64,000 nt of DNA from Fasciolopsis buskii (Eukaryota > Platyhelminthes > Trematoda > Plagiorchiida > Fasciolidae). Positions 13,201 through 28,200 of the stretch are shown piece after piece. The stretch covers positions 1 to 64,000 of the forward strand of contig LUCM01009412.1 of the NCBI GenBank assembly GCA_008360955.1. Direction: 5' to 3'. Made by a program: the position numbers and the translations under genes. The first letter of the stretch is position 1, and every line of letters starts with the position of its first letter. The notes beneath the pieces were generated by a model. It saw only the letters and a list, made by a program, of their open reading frames with translations. It made no database searches and was not told the origin of the DNA.

Positions 13201-16200
13201 CGTACATTCAATATTTAAAAACCAGCAGTTTACGAGGTTGGGAAGAGATCAACTGCGGTATCCTTTTGATAAATGCGTCATTTTATGTAAAGAATGTTTC
13301 AGTTCATATAAGTTTACACCTCAAGCAAAGCACAGAAACCACTTGTTCTTCTGTCATTTTCTGTTTTCTTACCTGTTCTTTGTATATTCTTATTTAAATA
13401 TTTGCTGCGTTGGCAAGAAACTTGTTCTCAGACCATTATAATTTATATGCACACAACGTCACTGAGAGCAGAACAATAGACCCAAAATTACATGGTAAAA
13501 TAACTTGAAATCTGTAAACGTCAAGAGGGCTAGCCGTCCGATGAACTCTATTCTCTGTTTATCTATATAAGCTGTCTGACTAATAAAATTAACGAAAAAG
13601 GTTACATAGGTTACATGGTTCACTTTAATCGTTTTTGCTTGATTAGATGGGGGGCAGTTGAACGGAATCAAGACGACCGATAGACGTTGCTTGATTTACG
13701 GATAATACGAAGCAAGGTTTTAGAAGAGATACTGTCAAACGATACTTTGTGAACAAAATTACAGCAATATCCAAGTTGGTATTCAACGTGCGGAGAGGTC
13801 ACATGCTTAATCTTAATTAAGTAAACGTCATTGTTTATCGCAAAATGTCAGCAAAAAATCATAAATGCTTTCTTTTAAAATTCACGGGGTATTGCACGGC
13901 AATAATGAAAAGGGATTTTGCGAACGCGCTAGAAACCGTATTTTAGTATTATAAACTGTGAGGCCAGAACCAGTGTAAATTTAGGCATGTCAAGGAATAG
14001 CTGCATATTTCATTAGAGCAGTAGTGAATTTGTAAACAAAGAGGACTGCTAATTAGAATAATTTGGACAAGTTTAGAAGGTAATTTATTGTTAAGTTCTA
14101 AGCTATCCACGATTATTAAACGTCAAAAATGCATTCGAAACAATGAAAACGGTTGAAGTTTGGACAAGTTTATTGGCAAACTTTTCAAAACTTGATAAAT
14201 GTTTTGTGGATATGTTGAAAAGGATTTCTTATTAAGTTAGAGGGAACGGAAATATTTCATGCGCTTACTAAAAGCCGAAACCAGAAATATAACAAATCGC
14301 GTGAAAGAACCACAAATTAGGATGTCTGGAAATAGCCAACCAAAGCTTTAGAGAAAATCTTGAATATTACGGTGCACTGTGTTAATCCAGTAAAAATGTC
14401 AACAAGCCCTGCAAATAAGTGTTGCCAACATCAAAGTGATTTCGATTTGCTTGTTAACTGAAATAGTAAAATGGAATCAAGAACAAATGGTTTATGAAAA
14501 TCTCATCCACCTTATTTTGTCTTGTCGCTCAAAGCTTTGTTGATTTTTTCACTATCATAGGAAGTTCATGTTGACTGCCAAATGAGTCATAATCCAGAAT
14601 TACTACTGCCAAACCATGGGGCTACTTTAAAGCTGTTTTACCCCCGACGACTGCAAACTATGATTTAAGGAGTACTGCTCCGTAGACTCCAAATTCCATT
14701 GGAAGATTAGGACGAAATAAGTTGACCTACTGATCTGCGTCTTTACAGTGCTGGACTCAGACTGACCATATTTCCACTGACCAGTGAGTAAATAGGTTAT
14801 TCAAACGCTGCTGATAATTCTGGCTCATGCATGAGAACTCAGATCACACTTTTATCTGCGCCTTTTCTGTGGTAGCACCAACAGAAAGAAGCATTTAACA
14901 TTCACGGCTATCTCCAGACAATAACTGCCTGTGTGTGGCCTTCTCACCGCGGTGGTTGTCAAAGTCAAATTTGCAGGAGCCGCACAAATACCGCAGGTAG
15001 ATGGACGATCTATAGGTAGCGGTAGACGCCGTGCAGAACCACCGGTTCTGTATCTTCAATCTCAGCTGTTGTGTCAGTAGCTCAAAAATACGCCAGTATG
15101 CATGCCATGCACAATGAGAGACCCGAATCTTTGAGTTATTTGCTGATCGGGAATTCTGAAAATACTCAGGAGCATTAGTGTATAGAGGATTTACAGGAAG
15201 TAGAAGAAAAACTTCAGGGACCTGTTAGCAATACTAGACTATGGAGGCCAGGTGTAGGCAAAACGAGCAAATGGCCAGATGACCTACTGATTCACTCTAA
15301 ACGCCCTGCACCTTCCAAGTGTAAAACGCTGTCGCAAAGCTGGATTGACTCGAATCTCATTTACGCAAGATGAAACTGAGAAAATTAGGTAGGTTTCGTG
15401 ATTTGGATAGTCAATCCTATTCAGTTAATTGTATATCGAGGAAAGTGTTCATACATACAAGAAAGGCTCCATTGGCATTTACCCATTTAAACAAGTATGG
15501 TGTTAGCAAATGCAGCACTTTATAAATGGAAGTTTAGGTGGACAATATAATAGTAAGATTTAGAAATCTTGACTTTGTGAGCAGAATATATGCAAAGAGA
15601 GGTGAAGAGTGTCGGTGTCTAGAAATCACTGTCCTCCCAGCTGAGGGAGTGTTTTAAGATACTTCTTGATAGAGTCCAGTCTTTGGAAAAAACGTACATT
15701 GATCATACTCAAAGGTTGTCGTCTCGGTGTGCCATGTATTCCGAGGTCGACAGTTGTTAGATGGGTCAATTTGAGCAATCCATGACGTAAACATTACAAA
15801 AATCCTAGCCATTAGATCTTCTCGGATAGATGAGTTGAACTTATCAAGCTTAGATCCACGAGATTGCCACACAATAACTGGAGGTGTTTGTCGACAAAAC
15901 TAAATGCAACAGTTAACGTAAGTTATGCATTCAAAACAATTCTGCTTATCGGCATTTCGTCTGAATTGCACTTTGGTATTTCGTTTTCTCCCTTATTCGG
16001 TGTCACACGCGAGAAACTGAAGGCAGAGACTGCTAGTGTGAGGTTTATAGCAATATAGACTAGAGCTATCAGGTAGCGATTATCTGAAGAACATTGCGAT
16101 AAGCAATGAATATTGGCGATTGAGTTGTCATTCTTCGTCGAACTGAAGTGACCAAAATCATATGGTTTTGTACAGTTGAACAGTATTTCCTACGTTGGCT

Positions 16201-19200
16201 AATAAAACATTCTTTTCACTTTATTGTGGGCTTCTGCTCACTTTACTTCATTAACGTCCTCATAGAGGCGCGCACCCCAACACGGAATACACTAGTCAGT
16301 GGGTCGAGCTGTTTTTATTTATTTATTCTTTTTTTACCTCGCATGTAATTCACTTATTGCTCAAATATGACTCACTTGGCGAGCAAAAAGCTGTGGCCTG
16401 CAAACTATGGTGGCGCATAACGGTGCTATATCATATAGTGTCGATGACAACCTGCCTGACCAGAGTAAAGGCTAGGCACTAGACTCAAAACTGTGCACTC
16501 CGGGCCGCGTTCCACTCGGAAAATTGTGAATTTGCTGATTAAGTGAACATCAAGATAATTGCACCAAATGCCCATAATGTAACTTGATGGCGTCACTTGA
16601 GCAACTGCGCGCGGTTTTAGATTTGTGCGCAAGGCTTTCCAAGGTAGGTTTAGTGGACGGATTTAAAGACGAGTGGATTAAACGTTTCCCTGAGATCTGC
16701 AAACGCTTTTCCGCGATAACAGACCTCCAAGAGCCAGGCATGGCACAAAAATTGCCAATGGTTTTCAACAATGCGAGACAAAAGTTGGACATACTTCTGT
16801 AGCGCAGAAGGGAGACTGTCTGGCATAGTGCAGCAGATGCTTCCGTATTGTGCACTGTTACGCAGTTTCCATGAAGTAGGTGCCACAAGTAACTATATCC
16901 AGGAAAAGGAAATTTGAAAAAAGTTTTTCTGTCCAAAAGCTTAACCCGAATATTGCAGGACTTGATTTCTTTGGACACAGAAGTTCTGGACCTTCCCATA
17001 GAATTTTGCTGTAGTCACTTCTGATGGTTTGCCTGAAAATAAACTCATAAAGGTGTCTAACCCCAGCTTTCGTCAGTCTATGAAACCGTTTAACTCCATC
17101 GTTCTCCAATCTGTTATCTGCTCACAGTGATCATGTTTTAGTAGAAAATGACCCACTTTCCATTATATACGAGAACCATTCTTATCGAGTATCACAGATT
17201 AGCATTGAGTTCCCCATTGCTGCTATTCAGTCCAATAGTGACAGACAGGAAAAAGAAAGTCGTAGGCCAGCGGTAGTGAATAAAATTTTGTGGGAACTCT
17301 TTGGCAGGCGAAAATATCTGGAGGCAAAGGTATGCATCCTTTGGTTTCTCAATCATATCAAAGAAGGGAAGCAAACACATTTTCAATATTAATTTAAGGA
17401 GATAAGGTTTAACAATGAACCCAGAAGGCCTATGTAGAAGTGACAATATTAAAATTGCTTTCAATAACCTTGCATAGAAGCGTTTTTCTCCTTGTGGGGG
17501 ACAAAATGTCAGAAAAACAAAACGAGTTATTCGATACGTAATGGTTGAAATTTTCAGCCATGAAATGAGGTAAAAGTGTCTGAGTTTGCAGTTATCATAA
17601 TTTTATGACTGGAAAATCTAGAGTTATACTGAATCATTAAACAGTTAATGCCCTCGAAGGAAAATCTAAAAGCGCTTTATGATTCGATGCACCAGGATAA
17701 CTCGGTATACGTAATTGCACCCATTCTAGGCTCTTGTCGCACGATTTTCTACACGATGGTAGCTAGGAAATCCCTGAAGTTACATTAAAAAGTCATTAGT
17801 ATTGTGATTTGGCCAATATTTGTAAAAATAGCTGAATGGATGGCCAGGTAAATGCGTGCCCTAGGGTGTCCGATAAATTTGACAGTTTCGAAACCTGCGA
17901 AACGTTGACGAGGACCAACCAGGGGATTGCAATTTCTCGAAGAGTTTGGCTAGGACAGGTCTGCTAGGTTACCGATTTATGTGAGTCTAGATGTCCAGGG
18001 GTTGCTGACGGTAGAAACGTTGCATTCGGATCTTAAAACGTGCACAAAATACCACCATTACAAAGTTAGTAATAAAATAGTGCTACTGAGATGACAATAA
18101 AAACCTAGTGTGGCTTTGGACGAAGAAAAACAGCACAACCAGTTGAGGAACAACATATATCCACGTAAATGTACAAATACATAAGTGGCCACGATTTGTA
18201 CGGATGCAGATACATATGAGCAAATATATATATAATAATGCATATATAAATGTATATGTACAAAAGCACCCAAAATTCTGTCTTGCGCATATTAATCCTT
18301 ATAGCCATAAGCTTCTGCATGTGTGCAAATATACGCATAGAAGAGTATAGATATAATTTTAATTATATATGGTCATGTTTTTTACGTATAACTAGGTGTA
18401 AATTATATTTGCCCATGTGCAGACATGATACAGATTAGTGTGGTTGCTTAATATTTGTTCTAGTTTTAGCAAGCTTTACGCTAGCTTTTAACCAAAACAA
18501 AGTCAATCACATCGTTGCAACATTGCTAAGCCTAGATGCAATAGGCTTGTCAAATGTCAATTATTCTCAAGAGTCAGATGCAAATGTTTTACCTTGTTAT
18601 TCACAATATGAGCAAGATAAAGATGTCAATACATTCCGGTATGCTGATAGGCCAAGTTGAATAACGAGTTATATGGGTGAGTGAAAGTGTAAGGTCCGGG
18701 TGCGAACACGTGGGTATGCTTTAGTTGGGTAGTGTTAAGCAGAATCTAGTCTGTTAATTTTAAGCGAACGCTGATATGTCCCTTCAGATATCGTCAATAA
18801 GAACGTGTGAAAATGCACTAAGAGACCTTGCAGTAAGTCTGAGGTGGCATGTTTAAATCGGAAATTTGGCATTCAAATATCCGGCAAAAATACAAATTAA
18901 CGGCGAAATGGAGTAGCAAGAAGTGGTTAACACTGACCAATAAGGACAAAACGAAGGCCGCTTTATTGTGTCATATATATACATATATAGTATAATCCGG
19001 CTCAAAAACAGGCAAACATAATGCAAACATAAGAACATGTATTGTGTTCTGAAAGTGTTAAAATGAGACTAATTGGATCGGCAGTAGGTCAAACCCCAAG
19101 TAAATGCAAATGACTGCGCATTCCAACAAACGTTATCGGCCTGAACGATGAAAAGGTGCTTGGCGACGGCGAAGTCAATTAAGCAGAAGACATATCAGAC

Positions 19201-22200
19201 GAGGATTAAATGCACCAAATTTTCAGCTGCTGTGTGGTGTAGAACTTGGCTTTTCCGTGTGAAAAGTAAAGTAATAATGTGCCACATATACTTGACTGCT
19301 TTTTAATGCATTTATATACACAAGAGTATATATGTGCTCATATAATTATATGCCTTCTCGCACTTCTAGTACGTCGTTACATAGATTGTTTGTATTTACC
19401 TCACACAGGACAACCATAAACTACAGTTCTTAATTTAGAATTGATTCCTGATTCGCTCAGAGTTATCATACCAAAAATATTCTGGTAGTGTATGTGTGGG
19501 CATGTTGTGTGTCATCAACTTTATTACATAGAAACAAAATATCAGAATTCTTGGATTAATGATCTCATTCTTCAAAGCGTACGTTTACATTACACTTAAT
19601 TCAGAAACCGGCTATTTTAGCTTTATCTTTTCGTTGTCTTTGATTTGCGTTTAACCAATTGGAAGGAAATCAATCGATCAGTGACTTTCAAAATAATCAG
19701 ACCGACAAAATGTACACACATCAACAGCTAGCTTGGACACTATCTCCCCACAAGACCGGAGTTGAACAAGAGCCGCGAAATTTTCAGAGCAAGCCTATCA
19801 GTCAAAAGTCACAGGAATTACCTGGTGAACGACATGATAAATACCATCAGTTTTTATTATTCAATGAAAGATGCGCTAGCATGGCGAAAAATGCATCCTA
19901 ATACTATACTTAACTGTCGCAACGGCATAAGTTATTTAATGGTTTACTCAAAATCTTTGGCCTTTTTAAACTCGGAAGATGATCGTGCATCAGCGTTAGG
20001 ACAACTAAAGGCTATCACCCCCTAATACAGTGGCTCCTAAAGATTTAGTGGCAATAACGCCTTAACTAACGCGTAAAAGCGAAATGTTCATGCGCCTACT
20101 GTTTGGATAAGCTACTGCTAGCTTATTATTTATGGCAATCATTATACTACTATGAATTTCTACTGCTCGGTTTACCTTCCAGTACGCAAACTCTAAATCG
20201 CTAACCGAGGTAAAAATATTACTAATGGTTCCAAATCCATCAATAATGACATTTTTTTAGTAAACTTGACTCAAAACGTACGTACTAGCTAAGCTAAATA
20301 TTGTCATTTGCACCCACTATACAGATATACTTCCCAGTCATTTGATTCAATTCATGATGATTAGAATCTGAACGAATCTTATAGAAGTGAAAATATGAGG
20401 GCAAACATAGGAATGAAAAACAATCCTCGTGTCTGCACATAAAAAACTTCACGGTAAGTTGCTCTGTGATTCAGGGTTTCAGTCTATACGAAACTGAGAA
20501 TGTCCGTACTCATGTCTACCGGTACACGTCGAAGGCAGGATCAAATAGCCAATGTGGTCTAGTGACCCCCTTTTCGGTAACATCAGTAAAAAGAAGTTTG
20601 CAAAATAATCCAAATTATCAATGATATTCATTTGACTTGTGCTTTGTCTGTGACGTTTGTTTAAATTTCACTCACAGCTACAAATGTGCCACCAGCATCG
20701 AAGTCGCGTAAATTTTTCTTAACTTGCGGACCAATAATTGTTCGTTAAATCTCACGAGAAACTGAATATAGTAAGATATCAATAAATATCCCATTACCGA
20801 GGAATGTTCACTAAAATTCACTCAAACACGGGATGTTTTATTTGCTTTCCAAATCATATGATCTGGTTTAGACTGGTTGTTGAAAAACACTGTTCAGTTT
20901 CAAGATATTAAGCAGTCGCTTTTCCCTACAAACCAGCCCGCAGCTTTTGAAAATGCTTCAAAATTTCAGTGACAACTTTTTTCTTTCCACCGCGTAAGTT
21001 ATTTTACCTTACAATGAAAGTGTGACTATCACTTTCTGTTAAAAATACACCTAGTGTTCAATGGGCCACTTCGAAATCTGATGCATAGTGGGAATAAAAC
21101 AGCGAAGGTCAACTGACTGAAAGTTTACAATAAATTAATGGCACACAGATACCTTAGTTTGAGTGATAAAACCTGCATCTTGGTACATTGCGTGAGTAAT
21201 TGTTCTCGGAGTCATCCTAATGTGTTAGTGAAATCCATAAGGTTGCTTTATGACAGCAAATCTACGCGAAAGACGGGTGTTGTTTTCATTAGCGAGTCTT
21301 AACGACACTCAGTTTTCTGAAGGTAAGGCGAGGCTAAGCCCCGATATCAAGAATTCAGCACTGCTTGAGTTTTATTCGGTGAGTCATTCACTATGAAAGG
21401 TAGATTATTTCAGGAAAACAAAGCTAGCCGGCAAACCACTTTGCAATCATGTAAAAGAGGTACGAAATAGGAATCTGATCGATTTTAAGCTCGAAAACGA
21501 GGTCGGAATCAGCCATTGGCCCTAGTACCCGGGACATGGTGAAACTGCGCTGATTTTTACGATGCCTTCAAAAGCGAGCGGGGATGTTACTCGAAATGAA
21601 GTTCACGGAAGAGTAAATATGCTCGGGAAACTCGATGAAATCGGCCAGCGAACTCTGACCTGAAGAGACCTAAGTAAATTGCTTGATTACATTTAAAGAT
21701 CAATCCTGTTATTCTACCACGGACCATTTAGTCCTTTTTGCTTGATTTAGCAGGACGGGCTAGAACTGCGGTGACTAGTCCAAATTACTGGAGTCACTGA
21801 CAGTGATGTTCCGATTTCAAAACAGTCATTTGCGCACTAAAAGCTTACAATGGTCGCAACCAACAGAATGAATTTCATTAGCATCAAATTAAGTCTACTC
21901 TGCTGTCCGTGGGATTTGAAAGAGTATACCGTAACTAAGACCAACTACAACATTTTCTTAAAATCATACTTGATATTAGCAGTATGTTTTCGTCACCTGA
22001 TGACGCATGACGTTTTTTCCCAAAAACAACCTGTGCCAATAACGCAGACTGATTATTTGCCCTTGACGTTGAATAGGCTTGCCAAGTAAATTAACTTCCC
22101 TACTTGACCCATGATTACTCTGCTCACGTTCAAAATACATTTCTAATGGAAATTCACTTGTCACGATAAGTTAACCAATAAACAGCGCAACTGAAGATCA

Positions 22201-25200
22201 TTGCATTTTTGCAAATTCTTTAATTGGCTAAGAACTACATCACCTATAATCGGCGAGGTGGTTCTCGCCAAGTGTTAAAACATGATAACAGTAGGAAGGA
22301 AGTTTACTTTCCACCGGTCAGTTTCTAACTATTGCACTGAAAAATAAGTCGATTCAAAGAACCGGGAGGAACACAATGAATATCGTGGCCTCTAAAAATT
22401 ACGCAACTAGCGGCGAGATTTCGCGTGTTGGTAACAGGAAAATTACATCAACAATCTACTGAATTGAATACTTCCTCCTCAGAAAGATATTTACAGTGAG
22501 CATTACACTAATTTCCTAGTGCATATATATCCTGTTCCAGCTTTGGTTCTCCTAATTTATTTAGCAGATTTATTTCTTGGAAGTCGTGACAGTTTATTCC
22601 ACAGCCAGTAGGTCCATTTATTGCCTCTCTCTTCTCAGTCTTAGTCAACATAGTAGACAGAACTCTAGAAATCAGGTAGAAAAACAACCAAATGGAGGTT
22701 ACATGTTTTTTTACGTAGATAAGTGCACAAGTTCAGTTCAACGGAGTTTCGTTTCAGTAACCAAAAGGGAACCATAAGTGCGATGATATACAGTATTAGG
22801 CGCATTTGCTGCTGGCCTGGATTGTCCATCATGCACAGGAGCACCAGTACCAAAACACTTCCGTATCACACCGTTAGCAGTTAGCTGTGGCACGTGTTCA
22901 TTCAACGCGTTTCACTCTTGCTATTTTATACTTAACCATATATAAATGGGTTGCAAAGCTAATAGATATTAGAGCCTCCGTTCGCCCTAAAAACATTTTG
23001 CCAACTAGTAAATTTTGCAGGATATTGACCTTCTTCCCAAATAAAATCACTTCACTTCAAGGGATAGTAAAATATCGATCAATGAATTAAAGACAGACTG
23101 TGATGCTGGTGTTTAACAAACACCCGACTTACGGCACAGTCCCGGTGGAAAGGTCTTTCACATTGGAACCCCGTGTGTATGCCGACAAACCTAAGTCGAC
23201 GAAAAATGGCACCTCAGCGGTAGAAGTAATGTGCCTCCAGACCTGTTTTTCCTTTATCATCTAAGAACCCGTTAGCATTTGCGTAGCTCTGGGCCTCTTT
23301 CACATAGGGAGAACGGTGTCAAACGTCGAGGCACGAAAGGTTCCATGAACCGTTAGGTAATGTTTATTGGTCCGTCAGAATTGCAATAAACTTATTTATA
23401 CAAGAATCAAAGACACCAGCCAGCGTTTCTAAGTGAGTTACTTCTAGTCCAATCAAACAACGAAACTAGAATAAAGCCAAATCGCTGTTTCCCAAAGTTG
23501 CTCAACGGATATCGGCTTACGGACAAGCATAAAGGGCAATAACCTAAATAATGTTCTTGACTGATCCGTTGAAACTCAATTGAAAACATATTTAATGGTA
23601 ATGAAAAACGCAGAGATTCCAATAACGTTTACCATTCACAAGTTCGGAACTCCAATACGAAAGCGAATTCAGGATGCAGACCGTATATGGCGGGATCGCC
23701 ATAGCTAGTGGCCACGGCAAGGCTTTACAGAAGAAACGTTGCAGTTATATAGATGTTCTCCAAGCTGATTCAGCCCATTGCAGATACCGGGATGAAAACA
23801 CGGCAATTGAGGGAAATGATCCATGAATTTGACCAATCGAGTATCCACAACGATAAGAGACATGTTGTGCGCTAAGCAGAACATATTCAAGGCGCAATTT
23901 AGCTGGCACTCAGAATCAGCGCCTCCCGTAATTATCCCAGCAAACGCCCGCCAACTGACTCAAAGATCCTCAGGGAAATCCGACCCATAGAAAATCGTAA
24001 GGCCCCGGGCTCCGACAGGTTTACTCCAACTCTGTTTACAGATGAAAGAATAGAACTGGTGAGAGAACTTCAATTGTTGTTCTCAAAGATCTGGTACTCC
24101 GAGATAGTCACCTCCTCAAGGGAGGAGTCGATGTTTCTTCCCATCTTCAAAATCGTCTGCCCGGTGACTGCACTAACCTAGAGAGTATTAGCCTACTCAC
24201 AAAACAATCGAGGCTGCTTTTGTCCGTCATTCTCCGCGGGATACACCACACGCATGGTGAGCAAACTTGCGAGGAACAGGTTGGGTTTCGCGTTGGTCGT
24301 GTCTGCGTCGATCAAATGTTTACCCCACGACAGATGTTAGAACGCGTTTCAATTTACAAAGGCCAACGGTCATCGTGTTCTTGCACGTTCGCACAGCCTT
24401 TGAATCTTTTGATAGGTCTGTATTATGGTATTGTTTGTTAAGGAATGGAGTACCCGGAAATTGCATGTCGGTCCTCAAAGAGTTGTGCCGTCATTTATCA
24501 GGTCTGGTTATAGATTATGATAAGCTTTCGCCATCTTTCGTCATCTCCAATGGAGTACGACAAGACTGTCTTATATAAGCATTTCTTTTCAATTATGCCG
24601 TAGATATTGTTCTACAGGACTCTTTATCTGATCTTTCGGACGGTGGAGTTGGAAGAATTCGGGGAACGGAGTTCTAATTTAGAGTACGCCGATGATATTG
24701 TCTTGCTGAGTGACAATGCACGGACAGTTAAACGTGCGTTAGACCGCTTGAAATTTGAGATATCTACGTAGGGTACGTGGGTTGCACGTTTAGAATGCAA
24801 GGTGTTTCTTCAAAACTAGCAGGAGTCTGTGTTTGTGCTCACCCTTTGTGGTGATCGATTGGAATTAGTCAATAGCTTCAAGTAACTCGGGAGCATGATC
24901 ACGCCGGGTGGATATGCTGCGCAGGAGGTCTCATCACGAATTGCGAATGCCAGTACAGCTTTTTCGAACCTGCGACATTTGTGACGCCGCGACGGCATCT
25001 AGCTTTCCCTCAGATGAAGGGTGTACAATGGCGAATTTCGAAGTGTTCTGCTTTGCGGTTGCGAGACCTGGCCTATCCGCGTTGAGGATTCCTGGCGGCC
25101 TTCTGTGTTTGACCGCCACTGTCTCCGACTGATTGCTCGTGACTGGTGGGAACGTCGTTTGAGCAATGACGAGGTGCGTCGTCATTTTTAGTGTTCAGAC

Positions 25201-28200
25201 TGTCGTCCTGTGGCTGAGATATTCGCCCCATGTCGGCTTCGGTGGCTTGACACGCATTGCGAATGCCTGTCCATTGTCTGTGTTGTCGCGTTCTTTTAGC
25301 ACGTGCTGAGCAGGATTGGAATAAGCGAAGCGGCGGTCAGGCTATGACTTGGCCCAGAGGTATGAAGCAGTTAGCTTCGGCCTTGTCCTCGGTTGGTGTT
25401 TCCCACGTTTCTGTTTAGGGCCCAAGATGAGAATGATTGTTGGTTGGAGACGCTGAAAGATATGGCTCAGAACCGAAGTCAGTGGTGCGAATGCTATTTG
25501 GCCTGTCCGTAGAACTCACCCTGTTAGACATAATCCGAATACAACCAAAAATTACAGAATGTGTAAGGCGGAAACAGAGAGCAATTGGTTTTTTGTGATT
25601 TATCGATTTTCCACTTGTTTTTTTTACCTTCTGAGAAATTCCATTCATATTGTTGTGATGGCTCGGTGCTTCTTTTCAAGCTGATATATCACATTTATGC
25701 ATATTTTTTTATGAACTACTAATTTTGCTTAACTGCACCCTCCCAGAGACATTAACTTTCCGGTTTGTTTGTCTGCTATTCCCCATATTTCTTTCCTCTT
25801 ATTCCGCTAAAATCGAATAATCGATTTAAGTGTCCCGAAATATTGTTGCATCCTAAATTTTAAATTCGCATCATGTCAGTGAATGTATTAGAGCAAGTAA
25901 TATGAGACAAATTTCATGGTTGTTGCTGCAAAGTTCTAAAAGACTTTTGCAACGCAAACTGTGGAAATTATTTGCATTTTTACTTTTGTTGATTGTCGAC
26001 GAATCTTTTTGGATTCAGATGATAATCATCGATCACGGTGCATCACCACTTGTTCAGTTATTTGTTCTGAATCATCTAAAGGAAGCGATTGTGCCCCCAA
26101 TAATCAACAAATATCTAGTTAAAACGGCGACCGTCGATCCACGTCTTCTCTGCTGAATAAACATTTCCAGTAGTCATCCAACGAATCACCTGGAAAAAAG
26201 TCTTTCCATTATGTTTTGGAAGCTTGTGGTCCAAAATATTGATAATATTTCGCAAACTGCTGCTTTCTGTTGGTTCTACCGTTCGCATTATACAGAATAA
26301 AGAGCAATATCTACTCTGAATTTAACTCGTCGATCGACATTTTTTCCTCTCCATTGCTCTGCCTCTGGTTTCCGCTGACTTGAGATACAAAAAGACGAAT
26401 CGAGAAAATAAATGACCTCCGTAGGTTAATGGGAAAACTAAATGTGCACAGCGGTTTCCTGCGGACACCACTCACTTTTCGCTCGACGTAACTGATGCCT
26501 TTTCACTAAACCTCTGTGGTGCAATTCAAAATATGTCAGTTTAAAATTATGTCTAGAAACATTGAGTGTGATAATACTTCAAAAATATTGTAATTCAATG
26601 ATTATGCATTTGACGACGTGATATGCGGCGTACCTTGAGATTTAGTGGTATGTGAATATCCAGACATTCGATGTGAACATGCAAGAACTAAAAAATAAAC
26701 GGAAGAAAAATCTAATTATGTGCTTCTCGTGAGCTGTTTGATGGAGTCTGAGCTGCCTTTGTGATTCCCTGATTTCTTCAAGGTGCGAATTATAATGTAA
26801 TACATGCTAAGAACATGCTACGTTCAACATCATAAATAACATTAGGGAGTCATGATAAACTAAGTAGCTGAATCGCGAAAGCCTATTTTGTTCCGAACCG
26901 CTACCATTTGTATGCTTTTTAAGCAACCCCTAGGCAAACCTTTGACCACAGACAATTGTGTCGTCAAATCTGCCTAAATAATGGGTCATCGAAATTTGCG
27001 TGAAATTTTGAACTTTACACATTTTTGCCGCTATAGTTTTACGGCCAACAACTATATAGCGAGTGTGTTTGATTTGTATTGTCATTTTGACAAAAGTGGT
27101 AAAGCAGAGTGGGGATTATAAAAACGTACGGTGATAATAAACGAAGTTCTCTGGATGCAAGAATTTGCCCCCGAGGCTGTCACTAACGCCACCACATAGC
27201 CATGCCATTTAGTATCTCTAGTTTCCTCGACGGGGTATCAGGTAATTCCCAGTCAGGGATACGTCCACCGGTTGAATACAAAGATTATTTGTTCGGTGGC
27301 ATTTCTGAAAGATTATATTTATATATAATATGGATACATATAGATATATGTATATACATGCAAGAGTCCTGTCCTGTGAGCTGGTTTGTGGAAAAATCGG
27401 CACACACATTGACCAGAAGGATATGCATGATTGTATAATCAATAATTTTTATCATCGAAGAGCCTGAAACAATTGATAGTCTTCTTGCTGTCGGAGATGG
27501 TATTACCGTTATATTGGTCAGCAAGTCAGTGACAGCGTAAACGGTTTTACATAGCCAAAGTGTCCAACAATCTAGAAAATATATGGGTACCTCTCAGTTT
27601 CACATGACTGTATCCGCTAGTTAAGGAATGATACCGATGTAGACCGCAGTTCACCATCGACCATCCACTGCAACTAGAGGTCAAGTTCATGCAGATCACC
27701 ACCCAGTTTTGCTTTCGAAGTCGGTGATCGTACGTTGACCGTATGCATAGACGTTCAACATTTTTCTCTAAGACAGTGACCCACATTTCTGGCTGACCAC
27801 CACGGTGCGATACCACTGGAAACAGCGTGAATTTTAGCGTTTGTCGACAGAGTTCCATTCCAGGACCCCAAACTATGGGCCTCAACCAAGATGGGCATCG
27901 GTTTTATATCTCCAGAAACATCACCAGCTATCTATATACTAAATATCCGAACAGAAGTGAAAACAATACTACAATTGGCTTAGTGACACCAGGGTAAATT
28001 ACAATGAAACAAAACTAGTTTGTAAATATCAGGACCAAATGATGTAAGAAGTGCATCGAAAAATCGATGCGCCATGTATTGGTTTTGATTTTGAGTGATA
28101 TGATGGTAATAACACAGAGTTGTTGGTAGATGTAATGCACCAACATTCCGACTACCATGGGTAGTCTTTCTCAAGGCAAGTTTTACAATCAAATCTTGCC

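Noticed and set aside
21990..22020. CTGATGA on the plus strand as a hammerhead candidate
   Set aside because: No GAAA element or cleavage triplet follows; stem II does not form.
24220..25185. Several 60-103 codon frames within the LINE copies as genes
   Set aside because: They are pieces of the frameshifted reverse transcriptase or its antisense, repeated identically in all three copies.
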